This document shows positions 37,001-48,913 of a stretch of 64,000 nt of DNA, in pieces (positions within the stretch are counted from its first letter, which is position 1; every line of letters begins with the position of its first letter). Made by a program: the position numbers and the translations under genes. The notes under the pieces were generated by a model, which worked only from the letters and a program-made list of their open reading frames with translations, did no database searches and was not told the DNA's origin. Source of the DNA: Otis tarda (lineage: Eukaryota > Chordata > Aves > Otidiformes > Otididae); assembly GCA_026413225.1 (NCBI GenBank), contig CM048552.1:138645053-138709052 (forward strand). Reading direction: 5' to 3'.

Positions 37001-40000
37001 ACATACTCCACTAAGAAAGTGCTTTTTCTAATAAGTGAAACTTGAGACATAAGGTAACCTGGGGGAGGAATTCTAGATTGGATGACTGACAGGAAAACAT
37101 TCCCAGCAAACCAGCTGATTTCAGGGAGAGAGAGTACTTTCATTTTAAATTTAAGGTTACAAGATCAAGGATAATTTTTCCTTCTATTTTTTTTTCTTTG
37201 TCTCATGTAAGTGTTTAGAATTGTTTTTCTCATTTGAAGAATATTTTTATTTGCATTTCACCTTGGCTTTAATTGCATTAAGGATGATTTCAGGACAAGT
37301 TGCTGGTAAGAGATCATTCCTTGGGAGTGGATTTTCAAACAAACAAGGTATGGGAATACTTCAACAAATGCCCAACTCATAATACCGCTTCTTGGAATAC
37401 TGCAAATACGTAGGTTGTGGCCCTGTCAATGATTGTATGGCAATCAAGACAAGCATCCTCTGTGGGCTGGTAATAAACACAAGGGCTCTCTGAAATGTTG
37501 TAAAATAGTAAGAAGCACACCTGCAAAGGTTCTTAGAAATGCTGTAAAATTAGTTCGTGGTGCAAGTGGAAAAGACCTAGGCTTGTGAGAGGCCTTGCTG
37601 GTTGGGAACATTGTTGGGAACAAAAACTGAAGAGGCAGTTAACTGACTTTGAAATAAGAGAAAGCCTTTACTTCTGTTAATCAGGTAAAAGTCAATACAA
37701 TCTTTTAATGTGTTAATTTCTTATTCGGAATTAAGTTTATTCTCAGAGAGGAGCATGCTATGAGATGTTTTAGGTTTTTCTTTCCTATTTTAACACAAAA
37801 GACTTTGACATGGATGCCTGAATAAAAGATTTCGTATTTTTAATGTCATTTGAACACTAAAGATGCTGTAAACAAAGAAGTTATCTATAAAGAAATAAAT
37901 TAGTGTCCACCACAGATAGCACAAATCTTTTGTGGGATTTATGAAACAATATATATTACAACTAATTTAGCCCATAGTATAGTATGTGTGAGGAATGGTT
38001 CTTCAGAATTTTTCCCAAATTCTTGCCTTTAATAAATATTGATCACCTTTTTCTGCCAAATGAAAGTAGTTTTAAACACAAAAAGAAGAGTTACTAAATT
38101 TATCTGAAAACTTTTCTTAGTAAGATGTTTTCTTTGGTTCCGATAATAATGCATATTTAGTCGTCATCTTAAATTATTTTTACTCTTAAGAATAGAGTTT
38201 AGCAGAAGTAATAGCTATTAGTTTGTCTCATTGGCTGATATATAAGAACATAAAAAGGAAAAAGAGATAAAATGTAGTATTTTTTGTTTCATTAGAAATT
38301 TTGAATGAAACTGATTCTCAATGAAAACAAAATCCAATTATTAAAAGACTGAGAGTTTCTCTTTTTCAGTGTCTCAGAGTAGGAAGTTTAACAACTCAAA
38401 GTTTTTCAATAAGGAAAACCTTATTCTTCAACTCTAACTGGAAAGCTAAAAATGCATGCAAAGAATTACCATTATTTTAATAAAAATTAAAAATCCAAAT
38501 AATTTTATAAATATTCAGATTATTAACTGAAAAATAATACATCTTTTACTGTGTGAACAAATATATCTCTACAGTAAAAAGTGTGTTTTTGAATAATGTT
38601 CAAAGGATGTTTTAATATTGAATTAGAGATACTCTTCTGGTTGAACACACCGAGTGTTACAGCACGTCATCATATTAGAGAAGGATAAGGACAATTTCAA
38701 ATATATGTGTGTTCATTCCTTTTCTTTATGACTGCAGTATTTATAATGGAATACAGCTAGAACTTTTATTTACTAAAAAATAAAATTAACAAAATCAGGT
38801 ATGAAAGATAATTTATTCCAGGAATTATCGAAATAAATTAACAAAATAAGATTTTTTTTTCCCTTGGAATTTATCAAAACATTCTAAAATCAGTACCTTT
38901 GGATCATTGGATTAAGCTCCTAATTGAGTACTGACCAAGGCAGAGATGACTTTTTCAAATGAGAAATTAATTTTTGGATTTTTTTGGTTAATCTTTCCAT
39001 TTTTACTGGCTTTAAACAAGTTTCTTTTTCCATGTGAAGTTTTCATTTTTAAGTTTTTTTTTTCTGTATCTATTCCTTTCTGGTTCTTTTACAGTATTTA
39101 TCAGTAACAGATTTCCATTCTTTGAAGCCCACTGAATAGGGAAAATATTGCTGTTTTTAAGTTCTCCTTGTAGAAGTCTTCCAGTTCTCACAGTTCTCAT
39201 TAATTTCCTCTTTAGTCTGTATAAGAGAGGTGGAACACCGTTGTTTATCGCTGGTTTGCCTGCTTCCTTGACAGTGAAGGTCGAATCTGCATTGCATTAT
39301 GATTACCACAGATTGGGCTCTCTGTCTTCTCAATATTGTTCAATTAAATACAGAAACTTAATATTCTTTCTTCTAAAATATACTGTGTACTTACCCAGGC
39401 TTTGAGAAGAGAATTTAATGGCTCAGGAGAAAAGAGTGAAGTTATGGGCCTACCACTTTTTCCAATCCCCCCAAATCTATTGCTGCCTCATTGCTGAATC
39501 TCTATGACACAGAAGAGCAAAGAAATAGTAACACAGAAATATTCATTTAAGAGAGATCTAACAGCATGGAAACTACAAGTTTTAAAAGCACTATCAGCTT
39601 AACTTTTAAGTATTGTAACACTTAGTCTGGCATTACCTAAATTGTTTAAGAACATACATTCTCAAAGAATAACTTTGAAAATTCTCTTTGTTCCTTTTTT
39701 TTGATTCCACTCTGAATTGAACTCCAGCAGTTTCCCAGTTGTTACAAGCATTATTCTTTCAAAATATACAGAATACTGCTCTTCAAACTGATTATGTATT
39801 GCATTACTAGTGTTTCAACATCGCAACTTGGTGTTTTCAGGTGTTTCTGCAATTTTCTGATCCTCTTTAAAATAATACTGCAGTAAGTCAGAGATCTGGA
39901 GCATCACAGATTGAAATTCTTTCATATATATCACATTTCACAAGTCAGGTATGATACTTGAGTAGACTTCCTGGCACTCTTATGAAGAAGTAAGGTTAGT

Positions 40001-41659
40001 CCCATTTTACATGAAGAAATGAAGCTTGAGGACACATAAAAAGAGAATGAGCAGCTGAATGGTGGTTACAGATTAAGAACTGGATGCTCGTTGACCTCTT
40101 TGAACTGTGTTAGAGGAGCCATAAAAGTCCCAGCAGGAGTCAGGGAGGATTTCCCTAATCCTGCAGTTATGGCAGTCGTGCCAGAGCCTGGTGAGAAGCC
40201 AGCTACAAGGTTATATTCCTGAACCAGAGAGGCATACTGAGCACACCTACAGCTGGAAGTGAGGTGCTTCTATGCAGAGAGAGCCCTGGGAAGAGCAGCA
40301 GAGCTGTGGGTGGGTACATCTCCACTGTCAGATGCAGACAATCGTACGGCAGTTCTGCCTTCACAGGGCGGCTTTGATCTGGAAAGCAGGCTCCGCTTGC
40401 CTACCCAGAGCATGTTGCCCCTGACCAAAAGGTACATATGAAACTTGTCCATTTCAGAGCCACAGGAAGCAAGGATCCAAAGAAGAGGTAGAAAAGTGTT
40501 GAGTTTTATTAAATCCCATTGTTTATGGACTCGGGTAAACATTATGAGAATGTCAGCTTTGTTCCTGTAAATCACAGTAGTGGCCTCCAGTCCCTTTTTC
40601 TTGTCTAGGATTTTCAAGTAGGCTCCCTACCAGACTAAACTGAATGTCACTTCTAGCTCTTTCCAGAGAATATACCAAAGAATGAAGCAGAACAAATGAA
40701 TCTTCATGCAGTTGGCCACTTGCATCCACTAAGGTTAAAAGACTTTCAAACCTAAATTTCACGTGTACAAAGTCTCCTTTTAACCTTCTGAACTGTCCAT
40801 CACCAAGCATTTCACAGGGTGCCTCATTAGGTTGCAGAGCTGCTCAGTGCAGCCCACATAAAAAATGCTGCTCAGACTACATTAACAAATATGTAGATTT
40901 TTTTTTCCTCCAGGAGTGGCATCTTTCCCAAGGGCTCCATTACCCAGTTCCCCTTAGCTGTGTGGAAACAATTAATTTCACTTGAGTGGCTTTTGTTTAG
41001 AAAAATGTTCAGCTGAAGATATTTTGGTTTCAAGGCTGAATTTCCTGGGTTTGATTATTGTGCAAAAATGGATCTACTGTGTTTTAAATGGAAGACATAG
41101 TCATAAAACTCTTCTGTTGATTAATTCCAAGTTGCTGTGCTGGCATCAATTGTGTATTGATCTACTGAAGAGGTTTCAATTTCCTGTAGTTTCCTCTTCT
41201 TCTCAGGCACCCTTGAGAATCCTACATGGTTTAGTAGACATAAACATGATCTTATTCTACTTGTGCGCCTATCTTATTCCTCTGTTAAATATTTAGTATG
41301 TGATAAGAGGAGAAGAGAGACATGGAAAAAACCACGTGGAACTAGTATTCCAATAGCTTGCTGGAGAACAAAAGATTAAAGTATCAGTTAAGAGTCAAAA
41401 ATCATAGACATCTAAATTCACATATATTTGCTTATGTCTTTAGTAAATAATTTTGGTAAAATAAAATAAGACACTTGAGTGCATTTCATTTTTTTCACAC
41501 AGAATTGCTTGAGAAGTAATGATATTACGTTATCCTCATGGTATCCCTCTGATATAGACACTCTGAACATGTGAAAACTAATACACTAATTCTGATGATC
41601 ATATTTTCAATCATGTATTTAGTTTCATTTTGACCAAATCTAAAGGTGCATTGATCATC
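34015..41659. other. unassigned AT-rich DNA
   Basis: No gene recognised. A GC-richer pocket at 35090-35390 (frames 35116-35352 on minus, 35175-35387 on plus) has no motif and no repeat I can name. The frame at 40270-40617 (-, 115 codons) is also motif-free. The rest is AT-rich with scattered homopolymers. Confidence 0.55.
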
Positions 41660-41711
41660 CTCAGCTCTTTTCAGTGGAAAAAAAAAAAAAAAAGACTCAG
41701 CTCTTTTCAGT
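41660..41711. repeat. 16-bp direct repeats flanking an oligo-A run
   Basis: CTCAGCTCTTTTCAGT occurs at 41660-41675 and again exactly at 41696-41711. Between them is a 20-bp segment made of GG, about 16 A and GA. The second copy ends exactly where CR1 similarity begins. It looks like a short A-rich insertion with a target duplication, or a duplication made when the CR1 5' end joined the chromosome. Confidence 0.85.
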
Positions 41712-42412
41712 CCTTCCTTGAGGTGAAGGACTTGGGTGTGGGTGTGCCTAGTGGACAAGAAGCTCAACAGGAGCTGGCAATGTGCAGCCCAGAAAGCCAA
41801 CTGCATCCTGGGCTGCATCAAAAGCAGCATGGCCAGCATGGCCAAGGGAAGTGATTCTGCCCCTCTACTCCGCAGTCATGAGACCTCACTTGGAGTACTG
41901 TGTCCAGCACGGAGCCCCCAACATAAGAAGGATATGGACTAGTTGGAGAGGGTCCAGAGGAGGGCCACAAAGATGATGAGAGGGCTGGAGCACCTCTCCT
42001 AGGAGGACAGGCTGAGAGAATTGGGGCTGTTCAGCCTGGAGAAGAGGAGGCTCTGGGGAGACCTTATAGCGGTCTTCTAGTACCTCAAGGGGGCCTACAG
42101 GAAAGATGGGGAGAAAGTCTTTAGCAGGGCCTGTTGTGATAGGAAGAGGGGTAATGGTTTTAAAATAGAAGGCAGTAGATTCAGATTAGACATTAGGAAA
42201 AAATTGTTTACAATATGGTTGGTGGAACACTGGAACAGGTTGCCCAGAGAGGTGGTGGATGCCCCATCCCTCAAAACATTCAAGGCCAGGTTGGACGGGG
42301 CTCTGAGCAACTTGATTTAGTTGGAGATGTCCCTGCTCCTTGCAGGGGGGTTGGACTAGATGACCTTTGAAAGTACTCTCCAAGCCTAACTATTCTGTGA
42401 TTATATGATTGT
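41712..42412 (+). mobile_element. CR1 LINE, 5'-truncated copy
   Basis: About 700 bp of CR1, from the late ORF2 region (GAGGTGAAGGACTTGGGTGTG, then AAGCTCAACAGGAGCTGGCAATG) to the 3' end. The C-terminal coding block is clear: RPHLEYCVQ near 41880-41915, then the [17 protein letters not shown] equivalent and REVVDAPSLKTFKARLDGALSNLI near 42248-42320. The 3' UTR has TCCCTGCTCCTTGCAGGGGGGTTGGACTAG and a slightly decayed octamer end (TATTCTGTGATTATATGATTGTA). It is broken by several frameshifts and at least two stops, including TAG where 'ERRTG...L' should continue near 41940 and another near 42000. Same subfamily type as 6.1 and 63.1 kb. Confidence 0.93.
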
Positions 42413-45400
42413 ACATAAATACTGCTTCGTTACTAGAAAAAAGCTTGATCATGCTGATGTTAGCAAGAGTAGGCATCAGCAGTCTATAAAAGGAGTTGGT
42501 GAAACAGGAACAAAAGAAAGGGCAAGCTTGATTTTCTAAGATATTCGTTATTAAATAACAGAAATTTAAGAAGGATAGGGCAAATGAATCAAAAGTAGAA
42601 CTTACAGTCAATCCTTGCAGCTATGGAAGCACTGACAGATTTGAAACTGCAAGATTTAGTGCTTTCTACAATATGCATGATCTGCACATATGCAGTAGCC
42701 ATTTTGAGGTGTCTAGGAAAAATATATGTCAGCTATTGCAGCAGTGTGATGGTATACTATTACTAGAAGCTGTATTTCTGCAATCTCTGGCAAATATTAG
42801 AAATTGCTTGGACATATGTTGGTGCATTTTCCTCATATAGACTGTTATAGTAGAGAACTGGCACTGTGACATCAAAAAGTAAGCCTGCTATATTGATGTT
42901 TATATAATCAATACCCGATTCCAGTCCCGTAATACTGAGAAAGTCTTACTGTTTGGAGTAGAAATCCTGGGCCTGGTACTATCATCCTGTGATAATCAGG
43001 AAAACTTGAAATTACACATCGTAATTAAGAAAACAACAAAGTATTACCCATCCTTCTGTCTTCCACATAAATATCACCGGTGGATCTTGCCTGCGAAATT
43101 ACAAAGACTAGTTTCAAGGACTGTGTTGCTTTATGGGATGGTTCTTCTGTAGGAGTGTAAGTGAAAATTGCTCTCTATGTACCAGCTCAAATAGAAAGTA
43201 ATTAAACTGTCTCTAGATACTTGTCTGACCTTCAGCTTTTCTAAAAGTATATGCTGAAAATCAAATTAGCTGAGAAACTTTATAGAAGTTGACTGATGCC
43301 ATTGCTATCTATATTGACAATGCCAATGTTGAAAGACGTTTCTAAAAAGCTTTCTACTCCTGAATGGCTAATAGTGTAACGTCAGCACTACTTAAATCAG
43401 TAAGATTTGCTAAACCCCAAAAAGAGTAGATACTTGAGAAGTTAGTGCACTTTATTTCTTGTCACTTCTAGATGTACCTGATTGAGATTGATATTCCTAT
43501 TTGATGTAGCTGAAGGTGCTCAAACAATGACCAGATTTGTTTAGGCGTCCGGTGTGTATGACGCAACCCCCTTTTACGGGTCCATGAAGTCAGCTATCTG
43601 TAGCAATGCCAATGGAGAGCTAAGGGCCTGATCTCCTTGACTATCTAATTGCCTAAATTCTGAATTTCATGATAGCTCCAGGACATTCTTGTCTCAAGTA
43701 TCAAGTCATCAAAAATGAACAAGAGAGGGAGGAGGAGCTGTTCAGGCAAGTGCCAGCTCGAACACATAGATCTGTGTAGCTCAGGACGGCATCTTGCAAA
43801 GATGCTGGTGGAAGCTTACCTGCCTTAGCCTGTGAGCTAGGCTCATCAGGGCTCAGTGCTATGCAGGCAGCCTGTGCTGTTTCTGATTCTCTGCAAGGTT
43901 TAGTCAGCAGTAGCTCACATCTCTCCTGTGATAAAAAAATACTCTAAGAGTGTCTAAATTCATTGTTGTCTCTGCCTTGAAAAAGATTTCCTGAGGGTAA
44001 AATCTGGGACAATCAGTCTGTGCCTAGCAGTTTGTTTTGTTCAGGGGATATGTTTGACTACCTACAGGACACTCAGATTTTCAGCAAGTAGAAAATAAGC
44101 CAGCAGTCTCCAACAGATGCCATGAGTATACCAGGTAAGCATCTTCCAGCAGCTTTTCTAAAAGAGCCCATAATTTTAGGCCTGATAGAGAGCCAGGAGA
44201 GAACAATTCTATTTAAAACTCACAGACCACAAGTTACTTAATGTCTAGCACTTCTGCAGAGCACCCTGAGACCCATGAGAGTGCCTTGAGTGAAAATGGT
44301 GATATCCTATGGACTCAGTCATAAGCATGCACAAACTCTGCAGTGACTTCAGTGAGAGAGATGTCACTTTTACCCTTCTATCTGGCAGTAACGTGGTGTA
44401 CCTACACCCAGAAAAAAAATAAATAAGCAAAGTTAGGCATGCTGAGTATTGCAGTTTCTCAGTATGATCACACAGATTTCTGGGATGTCAGATGCAAAGA
44501 AAACCAGAAGATTACACTGAAAATTAAGATAGTGCCAGGAGCACTAATTCTCAATTCCTTTGAGAGAGATGCTCTGATATGTGTTGAATATAGCGTGTAA
44601 TAAGTCATCCCATAGAAATCTGCCAATGAATTTATTATCATAATGTTACATAACAATATTTAAATATTTTACTTCATACATCTTTTAGGGATATAGGATT
44701 TTCTTTGTGGCTCTGTGGTGCAAGGCTAAGGCAAAAAAGACAAATGGTAAGAATTTTATCTGAAATTCATAACAAAGTATGTGATTTTGCTATTAATACT
44801 GCTATGCAAATTTTTGTTTTTAAATGAAAGTCTGTTCATGTAGTTTTTCAATCCATTAAGAAAAATATTTCATATTGATTGCTTATATGAAGTAAATAGT
44901 ATACAAAAAGCTAGAGATTGAAAAAAAATTCAATGGAATTATTTATTATTCTGTTTACAGTCTGAGAACAAATATAGTAAAAAATATTATTTTAATTTAA
45001 CAGAGTTGCTAGAAGCCCTATCCTCAAAATATTGTATTTATTAGCAACATCTGCTGTTAACTTCTTCAGGCTACAGTAGTAGTAACATATCTGTCATCTA
45101 CCTCAAAGAAACATTCTGATGATTAATCATTTTGTTACAGATTTCAAACAGCAGCCTACCGTTATCTTCTGAAATTTATATTTAGGTATTCCCCAGTTTT
45201 CAGCTCCTGATAACATTATTCAATCTGTTATTTTATTTTTTTAAATAAAGTTTTTCTTAAAATAGTTTTGCTATTTGAAAAGCTCTATGAGGCTGCAAAC
45301 ACTGCGGGTTGTAAGTGCTTGAAGAGATTTATATTTGTTATTAATGGTTTTCTCTCGTGGGAAGAAGAGTAGATATCCATATTACTTCAGGATGTGCAGA

Positions 45401-45989
45401 AATACACATTTTTACTGTAAGCACAAGGAAAATCAGAGGTATGCATTTTTGCTTTACTAATTGTTAATATGGCTATGTGAAAAAGGTGTTTCCAATCTAA
45501 TGAATGAATATTTAGCCTCAGAATAGACCGTTAGACTTTCCATTAATCCAGATTTCAACACTTCTCTTCGTTATAGCATCAGAGTATGTCTATAACTGTA
45601 AAAGAAGGTAAACTCACTTACATTTCATTCAAAAAGTGTATTTCCATAGAGAAGACTAAAACACTAAAATATAGCTTGCCATGATTACTCTTTTCAGGCA
45701 TATTTCCAACTTCATTCATTTTTTGACATGTTAGTCCAACACTCCTTGGAAGAATTAACACTAAAAGAAACATCATAGTTGCAGGCCATCAAACCAAAGT
45801 CACTCAACACAGATGACTCAGACTACTTAGGCAAAAAGTGTGAAATATATTGCCATGAAAATTCATTTCTGTGAAGAAAATTATGCAAAACAACATTTCT
45901 ATGCCCTCTACTATGGATTTTACTTTGAATACGGTAATTGGGATTTACAAATGCGAAAGTTTCAAAGTCAATTCCACCATGTACACATG

Positions 45990-46082
45990 ATGTGTTTAGG
46001 GCATGGACATGGCTATAGCATTTTTCTTCCTAAAGATCTTTTCAATTTTTGCCACTTTTATCACTCTGCATTGCTGTGCAGA
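45990..46082 (+). repeat. unrecognised interspersed repeat, copy A
   Basis: The + strand segment GGCTATAGCATTTTTCTTCC, then TAAAGATCTTTTCAATTTTT, then GCCACTTTTATCACTCTGC matches the reverse complement of 47435-47525 at about three quarters of positions by eye. In one frame both copies read NFCHFYHS, which is what drew attention. I cannot assign it to CR1, an LTR or a DNA transposon. It is probably an old, low-copy repeat. Confidence 0.6.
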
Positions 46083-46968
46083 GTGGTAACGCATAGTGTT
46101 TTGCTATACCATATATTTTAATATATTTTTCTATATTATATAGAAAGATCTGTTACAAGGCAGAACTAAAATAGATACTACGAATCTATTTTGCATCTAT
46201 GATAATGAAAAATTTTGCAGACGGTATTAGGTACATTTTCTTCATTGTTTTTCATCCCTTAGATATAAAATTTTGTTTTATTAAATAACTGCAAAGGTAG
46301 CTTTCTGATGTTATCTTCAGTATTCACCAGTGATAATTGCTGCTGCACTATCAGCTGTAAAATGTAATCAGAACCATACTTTTTTGGTGACACTCAGTAA
46401 AGGAGGAAAGACAGTCTTATGCTGAATAGTGTGACAACATCATCAGTTAAACAATGATGCCTTCTCCTGAGGAATACTTGTGTTTGTGCTTCTTACAATA
46501 AGATTTCCTATACAGATAAAAATAGTTTAGCACGCAACCTGTATAGCTTGCTTATCGCTGATGATGGACCAGGTAGTTGTGCTCTTAATGAAGGTGACAG
46601 AACTAAAATTCAGTTACACATTTATTTGTTTGCATTCATTCCTTCCCAGCAGGTACAGGAGTACAATGATAAGAAGTGGCTGGTTTTTATCTGTGCTGAG
46701 GGAATCTGCATGGCCAAGGGTTAGAGGCTGTGTAAATAACAAAGGGTCAGGCACTATACTGACTAGATGAACATCAAAAAACAAACTAAAGATAGCCCCT
46801 TGAGAAACACACAGGTATGGAGAAAAGAGAATGCAAGGAAATAATGAGGCAATATTAAGTCAACACAAAAGGCAACAGTGACAGAAAAGAGCTCCTATGT
46901 CTCGCCACATTTCTGAACAATAGCTGTAGGCTACATCTACTAATCCTTTAATAGCAGATGTGAAATGC

Positions 46969-46992
46969 TTGATTTAACCTTTGTTAAATCAA
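46969..46992. repeat. perfect 10-bp hairpin, CTTT loop
   Basis: TTGATTTAAC (46969-46978), CTTT, GTTAAATCAA (46983-46992). The arms are exact reverse complements and the loop is a normal length for a stem-loop. A T-rich stretch follows. Chance is plausible in AT-rich DNA. Confidence 0.85.
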
Positions 46993-47434
46993 TTTTTGTG
47001 GTTGTTTTTTTTTTTACTACAGGAAAAACTATGAATGCAATGCTAAATGCTGCTAATGAGACTGACAAATCTGTCCAAGATGGTGCTACTTCTGGCAAAT
47101 GCTAATATGTTCGGGATGTTTTACAAGACACGTGTGACATCTTAAATAAGCTGAGAAAAGGCATAATCATATAGTGCTCATAGTTCAGTGCTGCCATGGG
47201 TAACTTCCTGAGATCATTTCACCAGGCTTTATTTGGAAGGAGGTTAAACCGGTTAATTAAGCTCATCTCCTCCTTCTGCCTCCTGTCCCTTCAACAGTCC
47301 CAAGTCTCTGCCTAAATCATGCTGGTTTTTAGGACACACTGTAAACCGGATCACTAAAATTGTGATTATTTTTAAAGCTTTCAGGGATCTGGTAATGAAG
47401 TGACCTCAGAATCACTTGCAAAGGAAGAAATGAA

Positions 47435-47525
47435 AGAGCATGGTAATACAGAATGGTAAAAATGGCAGAAATTGAATATGTATTTAGGAATAAAAAGTAT
47501 ATAGCTGTGCCCTGAATATTGCCTC
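47435..47525 (-). repeat. unrecognised interspersed repeat, copy B (inverted)
   Basis: Its reverse complement reads GGGCACAGCTATATACTTTT, then TATTCCTAAATACATATTCA, then ATTTCTGCCATTTTTACC. This aligns with copy A at 45990-46082, with scattered substitutions and a short gap at the start. Similarity fades outside roughly 90-95 bp. Confidence 0.6.
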
Positions 47526-48571
47526 AGCTTCTCAGGTGTGCTTGTCTCCTGCAGTGCATTCCACATTGCCAGCACAATCCCTTTGTTTGAAAGTGAGTGG
47601 AGGGATGCTTACCAAACTGCATCTGACAGAGACTTTCAACTTTCTCTTCACTACTTTTAGTAGTATTCAGAGTAATCCTTTTAATTGGTGTCTAAGGGTG
47701 AAACAGTGGTACAGTTTTGTTGGAGTTTATTTGTTGTTTCTTTGGTACCCATTTTTAAAAAGTGAAGTAAGGTCTAAACACCACAAATACATTTGGAGTT
47801 TTTTTTTTTCTGAAAGATTTAGCAAACAACAAACTTTTTACGTACTTAATATATTACAAAGAAAAGTCACTATGATTGCAGTAGTCTTCCTAAAGAAAAG
47901 TCTGTGTAAAATCAATGGAAAGAACAGATATCTCTAAGAAGATGGTTCAGTTCACCTGTGGTAGATGTCTATTTATCTTCAATCTAGTGTTTGGAGAATA
48001 AAAAAGATATTTTAGATGCCTGCATTCACTGACAATCTGCTTATGGGGATAGACCCTAATGGAGCAGAGTATCTAAAGGAGTATTTTTATTTTTAAAATG
48101 ATGGTAACAATAGATTTCCATCTCTGTTTGCATAAAAGACTACTGTTTGCCCTCTGAGGAAGTGGGAAGACCATAGTATAAGCTTTTTCAGTTCAAACCT
48201 GCATCTAATAACACCAGCAAAGCAAAGACCTCTCTTCCAGCAGAAGTCTGCAGAGACATTTACCCTTCCTCCTGTTAAAGTCAGGTCACTGTTGGGCCAG
48301 GAATGAAAGAATCATGAGGCATCTCAGAGAGCTTGACTTTCACCCATAGCAGAGGATCTTCACCTGATCCTGGCAGTGTTTCTGCACTTTGTGTTAGACT
48401 GTCACTGAAACAGCCTAGCACTGAGGATCAGAAACTCCCCTGTACTTCCCAGCTGGCTGCTATTACAACCAGGCTGAAGTTAATCCCCTTCTTGCTTGGT
48501 CACCTCTGAACTGATGATGGCCCAGCTGTCTGGGTTTGAAGAAACAAGTCAGGATATACTTTGATGAATTG

Positions 48572-48909
48572 TGTTTGTGTGCCTGACAGTTGTGGTGCCC
48601 TCCTGGGATATGTCCAACCCAGGTCATCTGTCAGTGCATAGTTGTTTAGAGCATATTCCAGTTGATATAGTATAGTCCAGTTGTTAGAGCAAGGTCTCAG
48701 ACTACTGCAAGCTAGGCAGAGAGCACCCCCTATTCTTACTTTTTTTTTTTTTTTTTTTTTTTTTTCCATGCTTTTATACCCATAGTTCCTCTAACCACCA
48801 CCAGGTGTTCCTTATTGTCTTCCCACCACCAGGTGTCCTCAATTTTGCTTCTCTTAGAAAGTCCCTTATTTTTCAATCCCAGAGCTTCTGATATTCATTG
48901 CTCCCAACA
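48572..48909 (-). mobile_element. possible small solo LTR, unassigned family
   Basis: On the minus strand the 338-bp segment starts TGTTGGGAGCAATG and ends CAGGCACACAAACA, with ATTG on both sides (48568-48571 and 48910-48913). It carries a good TATA box (GGGTATAAAAGCATGG near 48766-48784 on minus) and two copies of CACCTGGTGGTGG in the U3-like part. A 26-nt T run (+ strand) at 48740-48765 lies just after the TATA. These are the parts expected of a short LTR. However, the 4-bp duplication could be chance, no clear AATAAA was found, and I do not recognise the family. Confidence 0.4.
48740..48765. repeat. homopolymer T26
   Basis: An uninterrupted run of 26 T, the longest homopolymer in the window. 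It lies inside the possible LTR at 48572-48909. Its length is likely polymorphic and hard to sequence accurately. Confidence 0.95.
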
Positions 48910-48913
48910 ATTG

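Larger units (their letters stand above)
42413..48571. other. unassigned DNA with an unrecognised inverted repeat pair
   Basis: No confirmed gene. Part of it (43530-44430) is GC-richer and may hold decayed ancient repeats (AAGGGCCTGATCTCC near 43623, GTGACTTCAGTGAGA near 44345). It also contains the paired repeats at 45990-46082 and 47435-47525 and a 10-bp hairpin at 46969-46992. A strong splice-acceptor-like tract lies at 47000-47022. The frame at 47536-47937 (+, 133 codons) is the longest outside known elements but has no motif. Confidence 0.5.

Noticed and set aside
47536-47937. 133-codon + strand frame outside known elements
   Set aside because: No recognisable motif and a Phe/Lys/Ser-rich composition typical of AT-rich noise. 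Its start has no supporting context. Length alone is not enough.
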